Shown: positions 44,413 to 53,508 of the stretch, piece by piece
How positions within the stretch are numbered: the first letter of the stretch is position 1
How the letters are laid out: the number at the start of each line of letters is the position of its first letter
Source of the DNA: PGYT01 sp963675055
Lineage (GTDB): Bacteria > Bacteroidota > Ignavibacteria > Ignavibacteriales > Melioribacteraceae
Direction of reading: 5' to 3'
Length of the DNA stretch: 64,000 nucleotides
NCBI GenBank assembly: GCA_963675055.2
Contig: CAXXJE010000004.1
Coordinates: 496,001 to 560,000 of the forward strand
Made by a program: the position numbers and the translations under genes
Notes under the pieces: model-generated
Seen by the model: the letters and a program-made list of their open reading frames with translations, nothing else
Databases searched by the model: none
What the model was told of the DNA's origin: nothing

Positions 44413-46064
44413 TAGAATACTACTGCCTCTTCATATATACCGAAATGTGTTTTTAATTCATCCACCATTTCGCCAAGTGTAACATAGTTCTCAGCAGCTT
44501 CAATTAGATCAGGCATTAGATTTCCGCCGGTGGCAGCAGTATCGCTTAGTCTCGCCAGACTAGCCCTTACTTTGGAGTTATCCCTTTTCAATCGAAGCCT
44601 GGAAAGCTTTTCACTTTGTTTCTTCTCTACCTCCGGGGATATTTGCATAATTGGGATATCAATTTTCTCATCCGGTTCCGTAAACTCATTCACTCCCACA
44701 ACAAATTGTTCTTTTCGTTCAAGTTTAAGCTGATATCGGTACGCCGCATCAGCAATCTCTCTTTGAAAATATCCCATCTCAATGGCAGGAATCACACCGC
44801 CAAGCGAATCTATTTCATCAAATATTTTTCCTGTTTGTTCTTCCATTTTGCTGGTTAGCGATTCAATGTAATAGCTTCCTCCCAGCGGATCAACTGTGTT
44901 GGTCACTCCCGATTCATACGCAATCAGTTGCTGGGTTCTTAATGCTATCTTTACAGCTTTCTCAGACGGCAACGCAAGGGTTTCATCCATGGAGTTAGTA
45001 TGTAATGACTGTGTGCCTCCCAGAACCGCGGAAAGCGCCTGCAGCGCAGTCCTGACTATATTATTCTCAGGCTGCTGTGCAGTTAACGTGCACCCGGCCG
45101 TTTGAGTATGAAACCGCATCCACCATGATCGCGGATTCTTAGCTCCGTATTTGTTTTTCATGCGTCTGGCAAATATCCTTCTGGCCGCTCTGTATTTTGC
45201 AATCTCTTCAAAAAAGTCAAGGTGAGCGTTGAAAAAGAAAGAAATCCTGGGAGCGAACGAATCCACATCCATTCCACGCTCAATACACGCCTCAATGTAA
45301 GCGAAACCGTCTGACAGAGTATAAGCCAACTCCTGTACCGCTGTAGAACCGGCCTCGCGAATATGATATCCACTAACTGATACGGGGTTCCAAAGCGGAA
45401 CTTCTTTGGTCGTAAACTCAATCATATCCGTTATAATACGCATTGACGGATTCGGCGGATAAATATACTCTTTCTGCGCAATATATTCTTTAAGAATATC
45501 GTTCTGCAGCGTTCCTCTAAGTTTATCAATCGGAACTCCCTGCTTCCTGGCAATTGCCAGGTAAAACGCAAAAATCATTGCAGCCGGTGAATTTATGGTC
45601 ATTGATGTAGAAACCTTTTCAAGTGGAATATCCCTGAAAAGAATTTCCATATCCTCAAGTGAGGATACAGCAACACCGCAGATACCAACCTCGCCTTCGC
45701 ATACGGGATCATCCGAGTCGCGTCCCATTAGAGTTGGTAGATCAAAGGCTACGGAAAGTCCAGTCTGACCTTTTTTTAACAAATACTTAAAACGTTCATT
45801 TGTATCCTCGGGACTACCGAATCCAGCAAACTGCCGCATAGTCCAGGTTTTACCCCGATATCCGTTAGTGTGTATTCCCCTTGTGTATGGAAATTCGCCG
45901 GGAAATCCAATATCATCAAGAAAACTCTGTTGTTCTAAATCATCCGGGGAATAAAGAGGTTTAACATCCTCACCCGAAACTGTAGTGTATTTGTTTTCGC
46001 TCGAATTAACCGATTTATTCCGGTTCTCAAAGCGTTTTTTTGCATCTTTGTAATCATCCATCAT
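44412..46064 (-). CDS. icmA: Acyl-CoA mutase large subunit, isobutyryl-CoA mutase-like (IcmA)
   Basis: 550 residues covering only the TIM-barrel substrate domain of the B12-dependent acyl-CoA mutases, so a separate B12-binding subunit is needed; none is in the window. The substrate-specificity positions differ from methylmalonyl-CoA mutase: MCM has Tyr89 (RQY) and Arg207, but here they are F79 (TMRQFAG) and Q197 (EYIAQ). These match Phe80 and Gln198 of isobutyryl-CoA mutase, as does PTLMGRDSDDP. It likely interconverts isobutyryl- and butyryl-CoA. Automatic annotation would probably say methylmalonyl-CoA mutase. Confidence 0.8.
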   Translation of the reverse strand: MMDDYKDAKKRFENRNKSVNSSENKYTTVSGEDVKPLYSPDDLEQQSFLDDIGFPGEFPYTRGIHTNGYRGKTWTMRQFAGFGSPEDTNERFKYLLKKGQTGLSVAFDLPTLMGRDSDDPVCEGEVGICGVAVSSLEDMEILFRDIPLEKVSTSMTINSPAAMIFAFYLAIARKQGVPIDKLRGTLQNDILKEYIAQKEYIYPPNPSMRIITDMIEFTTKEVPLWNPVSVSGYHIREAGSTAVQELAYTLSDGFAYIEACIERGMDVDSFAPRISFFFNAHLDFFEEIAKYRAARRIFARRMKNKYGAKNPRSWWMRFHTQTAGCTLTAQQPENNIVRTALQALSAVLGGTQSLHTNSMDETLALPSEKAVKIALRTQQLIAYESGVTNTVDPLGGSYYIESLTSKMEEQTGKIFDEIDSLGGVIPAIEMGYFQREIADAAYRYQLKLERKEQFVVGVNEFTEPDEKIDIPIMQISPEVEKKQSEKLSRLRLKRDNSKVRASLARLSDTAATGGNLMPDLIEAAENYVTLGEMVDELKTHFGIYEEAVVF

Positions 46065-46099
46065 AATTCCTTTCGTGAATTATGTTGTATTTAAAAATA

Positions 46100-47974
46100 T
46101 TACGTCCTGCCGAATCGTTTATCAAATTCAGTTAATGGTATTTTAACAACAATCGGTCTGCCGTGCGGACAAACGTAAGGCATTGATGTAGCAAACAGTT
46201 GATCCACTAGCAGCCGCATCGCATGCTCAGTTAATCTGTCACCTGTTTTTATGGCAGCTTTACAAGAATATGACTTAGCCAGGTTATCTCTAACCTCAAG
46301 CTGTTTTTCAAGCTGATTTTTCCTGAATTCAGTTAATATTTCACGCAATGTATCCTTTTCAGAACCCACATTAACATCAGAAGGTACCCCGATGATTTCG
46401 ACATATTTTTTACCGGTAAATTTCAGATTAAAACCGAGCCTGTTAATATATTCTTCAATATCCTTAAGGAGTTCAAAATCGGCTGGATCCACCTCAATCT
46501 TTTGCGAGAAAAGAAGCTGCTGCGAAAATGGAAGCTCAGTATCGAAAGCCCTTAGAGCCTTTTCATAGAGTATCCTTTCATGAGCAACATGCATATCAAT
46601 TATCATTAATCCCGTTTTGATTTGCGACAAAATATATTTGTTATGCAGGAGTACGATAAATGATGATTCCTCACTTATATTTTCCGAAGGTATTTCTGTC
46701 TGTTCGGATGGCTGATGCATTATCTCTCGTGAGGACGTTCTATCTAGGGGTCCGGGCACAGATGATAAATCCTCGTCCTGCCTCTTTACCCCGCTGCTAA
46801 GCGAACCGAACAGCTTCTCAATTTCATCATCATTAAATATACCTTTTCCCCTCCCTGTTTCGTTCAGACCATTGAACGCAGGCCGGTCGCTAAAGTCATT
46901 TTGATTCGTAAACTTATGATCTGTATAAGTTAGTTTGTCGGATCTGGATTCTGTTTCATCCATTCTTACAGTAGGCACTAAATCGTATTTGCCTAATGCT
47001 TTTTTAACAACCGCATTAACAAAAGAATATATAAGTTTTTCATCATCAAATTTTACTTCCAATTTTGAAGGATGTACGTTTATATCAATTTTAGCCGGAT
47101 CCAGATCAAGATATAACACGAAAAACGGATAATCTCCTTTCTCAAGTATATTCTCGTAAGCACTGAAAACAGAATGGTTTACCAGCTTACTTGAAACATA
47201 TCTCTGATTAATAAAAAGGTATTGCTCACCCCTGCTTTTGCGAAGATAGGCCGGTTTGGCCACACACCCTTTAACGCCGAGAATATCGGATATTTCCTCA
47301 ACCTCTACTACAGCATCGTAAATATTGTCGGCAATTACCTGTTCTATTCTTGATTTCAGACTACCGGCTTCGTACTCAAAAATCCTGTCATCATCGTTAG
47401 TAAAAGTAAAGGCAACATCCGGTTTGCTTAAAGCATTCCTTTTAAATGTTTCTATCAGATGTTTTAGTTCTGTGGAATTCATTTTCAGGAAATTCCGGCG
47501 TGCGGGTGTATTATAAAAAAGATTCTTTACTGAAACCGAAGTCCCCTTGGAATAAGATCCCTTTTCCGTTACAAGACCATTTTCATCATCAAATCTGATG
47601 AGCGTCCCAAGCTCATCGTCGTAACGTTCAGTCTTGATCTCTAATCTGCTTACGGAAGCTACTGAACTTAAAGCTTCCCCTCTGAATCCGTAAGTCGAAA
47701 TCCGCTCCAGATCATCTACTGTTTTAATCTTGCTGGTGGCGTGCCTCTGTATACATTTAATTGCATTGTCCGGCGACATGCCGCGACCATCATCAACAAC
47801 CTGAATTAGTGTTTTTCCAGCCGATCTAATGAAAACATCAACGTTTTTAGCCCCTGCATCGAGTGAATTTTCAAGTAATTCCTTTAATACGGAAGCAGGA
47901 CGCTGAACAACTTCACCAGCCGCAATTTTATTGGAAATATACTCAGGTAGTACTGTAATTTCTTCGTTAATCAA
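46100..47974 (-). CDS. mutL: DNA mismatch repair protein MutL
   Basis: 624 residues. N-terminal GHKL ATPase with ELLENSLDAGA, DDGRGM and STYGFRGEALSS; C-terminal dimerisation domain. The endonuclease motif is present in a variant form (DMHVAHERILYE instead of DQHA...), and CPHGRP is intact, so nicking activity is likely. The middle (about 330-440) is a poorly conserved linker. mutS is not in the window. Confidence 0.96.
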   Translation of the reverse strand: MINEEITVLPEYISNKIAAGEVVQRPASVLKELLENSLDAGAKNVDVFIRSAGKTLIQVVDDGRGMSPDNAIKCIQRHATSKIKTVDDLERISTYGFRGEALSSVASVSRLEIKTERYDDELGTLIRFDDENGLVTEKGSYSKGTSVSVKNLFYNTPARRNFLKMNSTELKHLIETFKRNALSKPDVAFTFTNDDDRIFEYEAGSLKSRIEQVIADNIYDAVVEVEEISDILGVKGCVAKPAYLRKSRGEQYLFINQRYVSSKLVNHSVFSAYENILEKGDYPFFVLYLDLDPAKIDINVHPSKLEVKFDDEKLIYSFVNAVVKKALGKYDLVPTVRMDETESRSDKLTYTDHKFTNQNDFSDRPAFNGLNETGRGKGIFNDDEIEKLFGSLSSGVKRQDEDLSSVPGPLDRTSSREIMHQPSEQTEIPSENISEESSFIVLLHNKYILSQIKTGLMIIDMHVAHERILYEKALRAFDTELPFSQQLLFSQKIEVDPADFELLKDIEEYINRLGFNLKFTGKKYVEIIGVPSDVNVGSEKDTLREILTEFRKNQLEKQLEVRDNLAKSYSCKAAIKTGDRLTEHAMRLLVDQLFATSMPYVCPHGRPIVVKIPLTEFDKRFGRT

Positions 47975-48001
47975 ATCATTCTCATAGTTTCTTTCAAAGT
48001 T

Positions 48002-48499
48002 CTAAGATAATAAATTTTTATGACTGCTTCTTACATACCGCTTTAACTTAGATTCACCGATAAACCCGGTTTCTGCCTTTTTCCAGCTTTCCATACTGAT
48101 ATCCGGGAAAAATGTGTCGCCTTCAACAATACTGTTAATCTCAGTAATTAGTAATTCATCGGCAATCTCCATAAAATAATTGTATATCGATTCTCCACCA
48201 CAAATGAACAACTTATCTCTACTAATCGACCTGGCTAATTCCAGTCCTTTTGAAGGATTTTCAACAATATGCAGCTCACTGTTTTTTTGAGATTTACTAA
48301 TTGTATTTGATACTACAATATTTGTTCTGCCCGGTAAAATTCCGCCTATCGATTCAAAAGTTTTTCTACCCATTAACAGAGTATGCCCCATTGTAGTAGT
48401 CTTAAAGTGTTGTAAATCTTCAGGTAGTTCCCACGGAATTTGACCGTTACGGCCGATAACTCGGTTGGATGATACGGATGCGATTATAATTATTTTCAA
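48002..48499 (-). CDS. folA: Dihydrofolate reductase
   Basis: 165 residues: IIIIASVSSNRVIGRNGQIPWELPEDLQHFK is the standard opening split over the substrate and NADPH sites, with GRKTFESIGG and FICGGESIYNYF following. The start appears to be TTG. It lies near thyX with a small lipoprotein gene between, inside one minus-strand run. Confidence 0.95.
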   Translation of the reverse strand: MKIIIIASVSSNRVIGRNGQIPWELPEDLQHFKTTTMGHTLLMGRKTFESIGGILPGRTNIVVSNTISKSQKNSELHIVENPSKGLELARSISRDKLFICGGESIYNYFMEIADELLITEINSIVEGDTFFPDISMESWKKAETGFIGESKLKRYVRSSHKNLLS

Positions 48500-48509
48500 A
48501 GAATCTTTT

Positions 48510-48827
48510 TTATTCTTCCTTTAGAAAAATTTTAACGTACTTCTGCGAACTATCTTCAACTGAAACTGTAAACGTAGAATCAATATATCCCGGAAATTTA
48601 AGAGTAAACACCTGAAGTCCTGATTCAACATTACTTATCCAGGCAGGTGTAGTTAGACTTAAATCAACTCCCTTATGATATATTTTTGCTCCCGGAGGAT
48701 CCGAATTAACATATACGTAACTATTGGGAACAACTTCCGGGTAAATAAAAATATCTTCCCTACAGGCGGTGATTACAGTTAATGACATAGCGATAACACC
48801 TGCAATATCAAAAATCCACTTTTTCAT
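48510..48827 (-). CDS. PEGA-domain lipoprotein
   Basis: About 105 residues from the ATG at 48827, which has GGAG at the right distance. The lipobox is VITAC (Cys at about 22). The mature part is a single PEGA domain (YVNSDPPGAKIYHKGVDLSLTTPAWISNV), a small beta fold common on surface proteins. Function unknown. It is wedged between thyX and folA. Confidence 0.82.
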   Translation of the reverse strand: MKKWIFDIAGVIAMSLTVITACREDIFIYPEVVPNSYVYVNSDPPGAKIYHKGVDLSLTTPAWISNVESGLQVFTLKFPGYIDSTFTVSVEDSSQKYVKIFLKEE

Positions 48828-48906
48828 TTTTCTCCGATGGCCAAATAATCGCACTAATATTATATTTTATTATTCAAATGGCAATCTAAATTTTTATCTC
48901 CCGATA

Positions 48907-49836
48907 TTATTCCCAGGGAGGCAGAATATTGATTCTTTCGAGTTTATTCTCGAATTCAATTCGCTCAAGGTTTTGTTTTAAGCTGCCGTCATCTCTTCTA
49001 TTCAGCCAGCCCTTGTCTTCAGCATATTTTAAGGCATCATCTTTCTTACCGCCATTAATCATTCCAAGAACATCCAGTTCCAGCTTGGAAAACTCCATGG
49101 AATCAATCCTATAATCTTCGAAGGCTTCCCAAACCAACGGCACCCACTTTTTAACTATCTCATACCCGATTGTCCTGCTGTACTCTTGAATTTCAAACTG
49201 AGCATGCGAATCCATTCTCAAGGCTAAAAAGTGCAGAAGGTTATGAAGATCAACTTTCCAGTATGCTTCGGTATATGTAGCCAGCGGCAGATCCTTTCTT
49301 GCCTGTTCGCGTGCTATGCCAAGATCGATGCGCTTATTATAGATTTCTCTTGATAAATTATGCAATTTAGTTTCATCACCGGTGAGTTCTTCGCCAAGAC
49401 TTTGTTCAGCAAAACCTTCACTACCCTGCCTGTTAGATTGCGACTGAGTTCTCCATTCACCCGGTTTCGTTGTCTGTGTAGCATCAATAGCCAATGAATA
49501 CCTTGTAGAATACTCATTAACATTAGCAGTTCTGTGCCTGATCCACTGACGCCAGCAGTCCATCGGAACGCGAACGTGAAATTTAATTTCACACATTTCA
49601 AAGGGTGTTGTGTGCCTGTGACGCAGCAAATATCTGATCAACCCTCTGTCCTGGTGAACTTTCTTGGTTCCTTTTCCGTATGAGACCCGGGCTGCTTGAA
49701 CAATTGACTGATCGCCTCCCATGTAATCAACTACTCTTACAAAACCATCGTCCAGTACAGGGAAAGGTTTACCGAGAATCTCATCCAATGAATCTACTTT
49801 AACTGATTCTATTTTTTCAAATTGTTTATCGTCCAT
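48907..49836 (-). CDS. thyX: Flavin-dependent thymidylate synthase ThyX
   Basis: 309 residues. The signature RHR(x7)S is intact: R100-H101-R102 through S110 in RHRTANVNEYS, for FAD and dUMP binding. It methylates dUMP with methylene-tetrahydrofolate and NAD(P)H, producing tetrahydrofolate directly. A C-terminal extension (about 250-309) is longer than in short ThyX proteins. folA lies two genes downstream in the same run. Confidence 0.95.
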   Translation of the reverse strand: MDDKQFEKIESVKVDSLDEILGKPFPVLDDGFVRVVDYMGGDQSIVQAARVSYGKGTKKVHQDRGLIRYLLRHRHTTPFEMCEIKFHVRVPMDCWRQWIRHRTANVNEYSTRYSLAIDATQTTKPGEWRTQSQSNRQGSEGFAEQSLGEELTGDETKLHNLSREIYNKRIDLGIAREQARKDLPLATYTEAYWKVDLHNLLHFLALRMDSHAQFEIQEYSRTIGYEIVKKWVPLVWEAFEDYRIDSMEFSKLELDVLGMINGGKKDDALKYAEDKGWLNRRDDGSLKQNLERIEFENKLERINILPPWE

Positions 49837-49912
49837 TAAAATTCCTTTATGTATTGTTTACCGGTTGGATTTTCTGTGGGGCAAGATACAAAATTTGCTA
49901 AAACTTACGTAA

Positions 49913-50413
49913 CTAAATCATCCTGGATATAGATTCAATCAGGTCTTTTTTCGTCCTCTGCAGATCTTGTGAAATAACTTTAACATCTCCCAGAACAGGC
50001 ATGAAGTTAGTATCACCATTCCACCTGGGTACGATGTGAAAATGGATATGAGTATCAATACCGGCGCCGGCGGCTTTACCAATATTTGCCCCGATATTAA
50101 ATCCGTGAGGACTCATTATTTCACTAAGCGCATTTGAAGATAACCTGATAAGTTTCATTATTTCCGCATTTTCTTCATCAGTTAAATCATCAAGCGTACA
50201 TATGTGACGGTTCGGTACTACCATCAGATGCCCGTTGTTATAAGGATATAAATTCAACACTACAAATACATTCCTTCCTTTATATACAACGAGACTTTGG
50301 TCATCAGTTAAATCCTGCATGACTGCAGAACAAAATATACATTTTTCATTATCGGATTTTGTTTTGAATGATTCTATATAGGCAGAACGCCATGGAGACC
50401 ACATTTTTTCCAT
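49913..50413 (-). CDS. HIT-family nucleotide hydrolase/phosphorylase
   Basis: 166 residues from the ATG at 50413 (a TTG one codon earlier is less likely). The histidine triad is HIHFHIVPRW near residue 128 and a CIFC pair near 25 suggests a zinc site. The opening MWSPWRSAYI is typical of the AP4A-phosphorylase-like HIT subgroup. It probably acts on dinucleotide polyphosphates; substrate is unproven. It is the first gene after the terminator that closes the EF-G-like unit. Confidence 0.88.
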   Translation of the reverse strand: MEKMWSPWRSAYIESFKTKSDNEKCIFCSAVMQDLTDDQSLVVYKGRNVFVVLNLYPYNNGHLMVVPNRHICTLDDLTDEENAEIMKLIRLSSNALSEIMSPHGFNIGANIGKAAGAGIDTHIHFHIVPRWNGDTNFMPVLGDVKVISQDLQRTKKDLIESISRMI

Positions 50414-50434
50414 CAATACCTCACAAATAAAAAA

Positions 50435-50454
50435 GGCGGAAGTGTTCTTCCGCC
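50435..50454 (-). terminator. Intrinsic terminator after the EF-G-like gene
   Basis: GGCGGAAG (50435-50442), loop TGTT, CTTCCGCC (50447-50454): a perfect 8-bp stem. On the minus strand it is followed by TTTTTTATTTG. It separates the EF-G-like gene from the HIT gene. Confidence 0.9.
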
Positions 50455-50475
50455 TCTTTATAATATTTGTTCTTT

Positions 50476-52566
50476 TTATTCTTCTTCTCTCGACTTATTG
50501 TATTCTTCAATAACTTTCTTCTCAATATCCTTCGGCACCTCTTCATAGCTGTAAAAGGCTCTGGTATGTGCGCCCCTGCCGGAAGTAAGACTGCGTAGAT
50601 GAGTAGAATACTTGTACAATTCAGCCAACGCAATTCTTGCTTTAATAACCTGGAACGGACCTTCAGCATCCATTCCGAGAATTTTACCTCTACGACCGGA
50701 TACGTCGCCCATTACATCACCCATATACTCTTCAGGGACTTTTATAGTCACATCGTAAATAGGTTCGAGCAGCATTGGTTTAGCATCGAGGAATCCTTTT
50801 TTAAAGGCCTGAGAAGCTGCAATTTTGAAGGATACTTCATCTGAGTCGACGTTATGAAAAGATCCGAAATGCAGTGTAGCTTTAACATCTATCACTTTAC
50901 TACCCGTAAGAATACCCTTCGACATTATTTCATTAAGTCCCTTTTCAACTGCCGGTATAAACCTTCCGGGTACAACACCGCCCACAATTGCATCAACAAA
51001 TTCAAAGCCAGTTCCGCGTGGCTGCGGTTCAAGCTTAAGCACAACGTGTCCATACTGTCCGCGTCCGCCGGATTGCTTTTTGTGCTTGTATTCCGCTGCT
51101 TCAACAACACCCTTAATTGTTTCCCTGTAGGGAATTCTGGGTTCAACGATATCTACTTCAACACCGTATCTATCTTTTAACAATTTCACCGCAAGATCAA
51201 GCTGAAGCTCACCTTGTCCTGAAAGAATTGTCTGGTGTAATTCCGGATCAAAATGTACGGTAAGGGTCGGGTCTTCTTCGTGCGCAATATGAAGCCCTGA
51301 AGATATTTTATCCTCGTCACCCTTTGCTCGGGGTTGGATAGCGCCCCTAATAACCGCGCCGGGAACTTCGAAAGAATCAATTATAATAGAGTAATCCTTG
51401 GAACATAGAGTATTGCCGGTGTGCGTATCTTTAAGTTTAACAACTGCACCGATATCTCCGGCATGAAGTTTTGTAATTTCTTTTCTGTTCTTACCGTTTA
51501 GTACAGACAATTGTCCTAGTCTTTCAGTCTTGCCATTATTTGTGTTTTGTAAGTCCATTCCAGCGGAGAGACTACCGGAATAAACCTTGAATATGGAAAG
51601 CTCACCAACATGAGGTTCAGAAAGCGATTTAAATACCAGTAAAGCAGGTTCGCCATTTTCGTCAATTTTAACTTGAACTTTATCTTCTTTATCAACTATC
51701 TGTGCACTAATTGGTTCTCTTTCGTTTGGTGCCGGGAAATAATCACTTACGAAATCGAGAAAGTTTGTAAGCCCAACTCCCATATTGGCCGACACGGCAA
51801 AAACGGGGACGAATGAACCATTCAATATAGCGCTTTTTAAGCCTTGTGTAAGATCCTCATCGCTTAGTGTGCCTTCCTCGAAAAATTTATTCATGAGTTC
51901 TTCACTGGACTCGGCAATTTTCTCAACCAATTCCTCATGTAAACTTTCTGCAGTTTCCTTTTGTTCAGCTGGAATTTCTTCTTCCGTAATATCTTTTGAA
52001 GTCGGGTCAGTGACAGTAACCTGCTTCATTTTAATAATATCAATTACGCTATTACAATTAACCCCTTCGGTGGCAGGAAAAGAAATAATTGTGGCGTCGG
52101 CACTTAAACGGTCTTTAACAATTTCAAATGTTTCATTGTACTTGGAGTGTTCGTTGTCGATTTTATTTATAATCACTGCAGCAGGAATATTATGACGTTT
52201 CACGTACTCCCATGTTGATTCGGTACCAACCTCAACACCTTCGGCACTTTTTACAACCGAGATCGCGGTATCGCAAACATGGAGACTGCTGAAAACTTGG
52301 CCTATAAAATCGGAATAACCGGGTGTATCGAGGATGTTAACTTTTTTACTTTTCCACTCAAGATGAAGAGCAGCCGAAGAGATTGAAAGATGCTTATCAA
52401 TCTCGTTCTTATTAAAGTCGGCAACTGTATTACCTTCTTCAATTTTCCCGATTCGATTTGTTTCACCTGCTTTAAATAGTATGTTTTCGGCAATGGTTGT
52501 TTTACCACTGCCGCCGTGCCCAATGAGGGCAATATTCCTTATGGATTCTGCAGTGTACTCTTTCAA
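50476..52566 (-). CDS. EF-G-like translational GTPase (EF-G2 type)
   Basis: 696 residues with the five-domain EF-G plan. The G1 motif is GHGGSGKTT rather than the GHVDAGKTT of canonical EF-G, G3 is DTPGYSDF and G4 is NKID. The C-terminal domains (about 480-690) are well kept, with GRGQYGHVVL and SGRRGKILGM. This variant clade is a second EF-G copy in many bacteria; its role in elongation, recycling or stress is unsettled. The rpsL-rpsG-tuf genes are absent around it, which supports a paralogue. Confidence 0.85.
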   Translation of the reverse strand: MKEYTAESIRNIALIGHGGSGKTTIAENILFKAGETNRIGKIEEGNTVADFNKNEIDKHLSISSAALHLEWKSKKVNILDTPGYSDFIGQVFSSLHVCDTAISVVKSAEGVEVGTESTWEYVKRHNIPAAVIINKIDNEHSKYNETFEIVKDRLSADATIISFPATEGVNCNSVIDIIKMKQVTVTDPTSKDITEEEIPAEQKETAESLHEELVEKIAESSEELMNKFFEEGTLSDEDLTQGLKSAILNGSFVPVFAVSANMGVGLTNFLDFVSDYFPAPNEREPISAQIVDKEDKVQVKIDENGEPALLVFKSLSEPHVGELSIFKVYSGSLSAGMDLQNTNNGKTERLGQLSVLNGKNRKEITKLHAGDIGAVVKLKDTHTGNTLCSKDYSIIIDSFEVPGAVIRGAIQPRAKGDEDKISSGLHIAHEEDPTLTVHFDPELHQTILSGQGELQLDLAVKLLKDRYGVEVDIVEPRIPYRETIKGVVEAAEYKHKKQSGGRGQYGHVVLKLEPQPRGTGFEFVDAIVGGVVPGRFIPAVEKGLNEIMSKGILTGSKVIDVKATLHFGSFHNVDSDEVSFKIAASQAFKKGFLDAKPMLLEPIYDVTIKVPEEYMGDVMGDVSGRRGKILGMDAEGPFQVIKARIALAELYKYSTHLRSLTSGRGAHTRAFYSYEEVPKDIEKKVIEEYNKSREEE

Positions 52567-52598
52567 GTTGTCTCTCCTGTTTAATTTCCCTTATTCAC

Positions 52599-52976
52599 TT
52601 ATTTATTTAAATTTTGTAAGAAAGCCGAAATACCTTTAATAATAGCTCTGATACTATGAATCATGGATACCACCTGATTGTCAGAACCACCTTTCGAAAA
52701 TCCCTTACTGAAATTAATCACCTTTCCTTTAATTTCTTCTATTCTGTCATTGAGTTCAAGAACCTGGCGTTCAGTAGTAGATGAAACAGTTGTAATGTGC
52801 TCGGTGATCTCATTAAGGTTTTTCATTACCGGTATCGTTTCATCTACAAGATTATGTATATCTCCCCGAATAGAATCTATCGATTTATCAATTCTTTTAA
52901 GGGAGATGATCAAGTAGATACATAAAGCAGAGCCGGATACCAGCAAGACGGACAACAAAACATCAATTATGGGCAT
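52599..52976 (-). CDS. DUF948-family membrane-anchored protein
   Basis: 125 residues: an N-terminal transmembrane helix (about 4-26) and a coiled-coil stretch (about 27-100, SIDSIRGDIHNLVDETIPVMKNLNEI). It matches the DUF948 family, often next to a YtxH gene as here. Function unknown; possibly an envelope stress factor. Confidence 0.8.
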   Translation of the reverse strand: MPIIDVLLSVLLVSGSALCIYLIISLKRIDKSIDSIRGDIHNLVDETIPVMKNLNEITEHITTVSSTTERQVLELNDRIEEIKGKVINFSKGFSKGGSDNQVVSMIHSIRAIIKGISAFLQNLNK

Positions 52977-52994
52977 AGCGTATTAGGAGGAAGT

Positions 52995-53417
52995 CTAAGC
53001 TTCCTCATCCTTTTCTTTGTTATAAGTATCTAGTCCTGCCTTGATTGCCGTTTTGAGTTTTTCACCTTTGTTTTCAATCTTAGATTTGCCTTTATCAACA
53101 TAGTCCTCAGTTTTCTTTTTAGCATTATCTAAAATCTCTTCAGCCTCTTCAAGTAGAGCACTAACTTTCTCTTTGGCTTCAACTATCATTTTTTCCGACT
53201 TTTTCTTGCCGTCATTTATAAGTTTATCGGCTTTATCTTTTGCCTGCTCGAGGTATTCCTCAGTTTCCTTGAAGAAATCATCGGATTTATCACGGATATC
53301 CCCCCGCAATTCTTTGCCTGACTTCGGTGCATAAAGCAATGAAACAATGGAACCAACTACTGCTCCTGTGAAGAAGCCAACTATCAATCCTTTTCCAACG
53401 CTATTATCATCTGCCAT
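52995..53417 (-). CDS. YtxH-domain protein with long coiled coil
   Basis: 140 residues from the ATG at 53417, which has GGAGG at the right distance. An upstream TTG-led extension in the same frame is rejected. The glycine-rich transmembrane helix (about 9-30, GLIVGFFTGAVVGSIVSLLYAPKSG) is the YtxH signature, followed by Lys/Glu-rich amphipathic repeats to the end. Genes of this type are linked to general stress. It precedes the DUF948 gene by 18 bases. Confidence 0.85.
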   Translation of the reverse strand: MADDNSVGKGLIVGFFTGAVVGSIVSLLYAPKSGKELRGDIRDKSDDFFKETEEYLEQAKDKADKLINDGKKKSEKMIVEAKEKVSALLEEAEEILDNAKKKTEDYVDKGKSKIENKGEKLKTAIKAGLDTYNKEKDEEA

Positions 53418-53508
53418 TGTTAACCTCCAATGTTTAAAAAGTTGAATTAGTAAAATAGTAACAGAACCTTCTAAAATCAAGGACTCAGCAGTCTTTATTC
53501 GCCTGCAG

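Noticed and set aside
44412..46064. Label as methylmalonyl-CoA mutase
   Set aside because: The substrate-contact residues (Phe79, Gln197) fit isobutyryl-CoA mutase instead.
50421..50669. 82-codon frame over the 3' end of the EF-G-like gene
   Set aside because: Shifted reading of the real coding sequence; it runs through the terminator.
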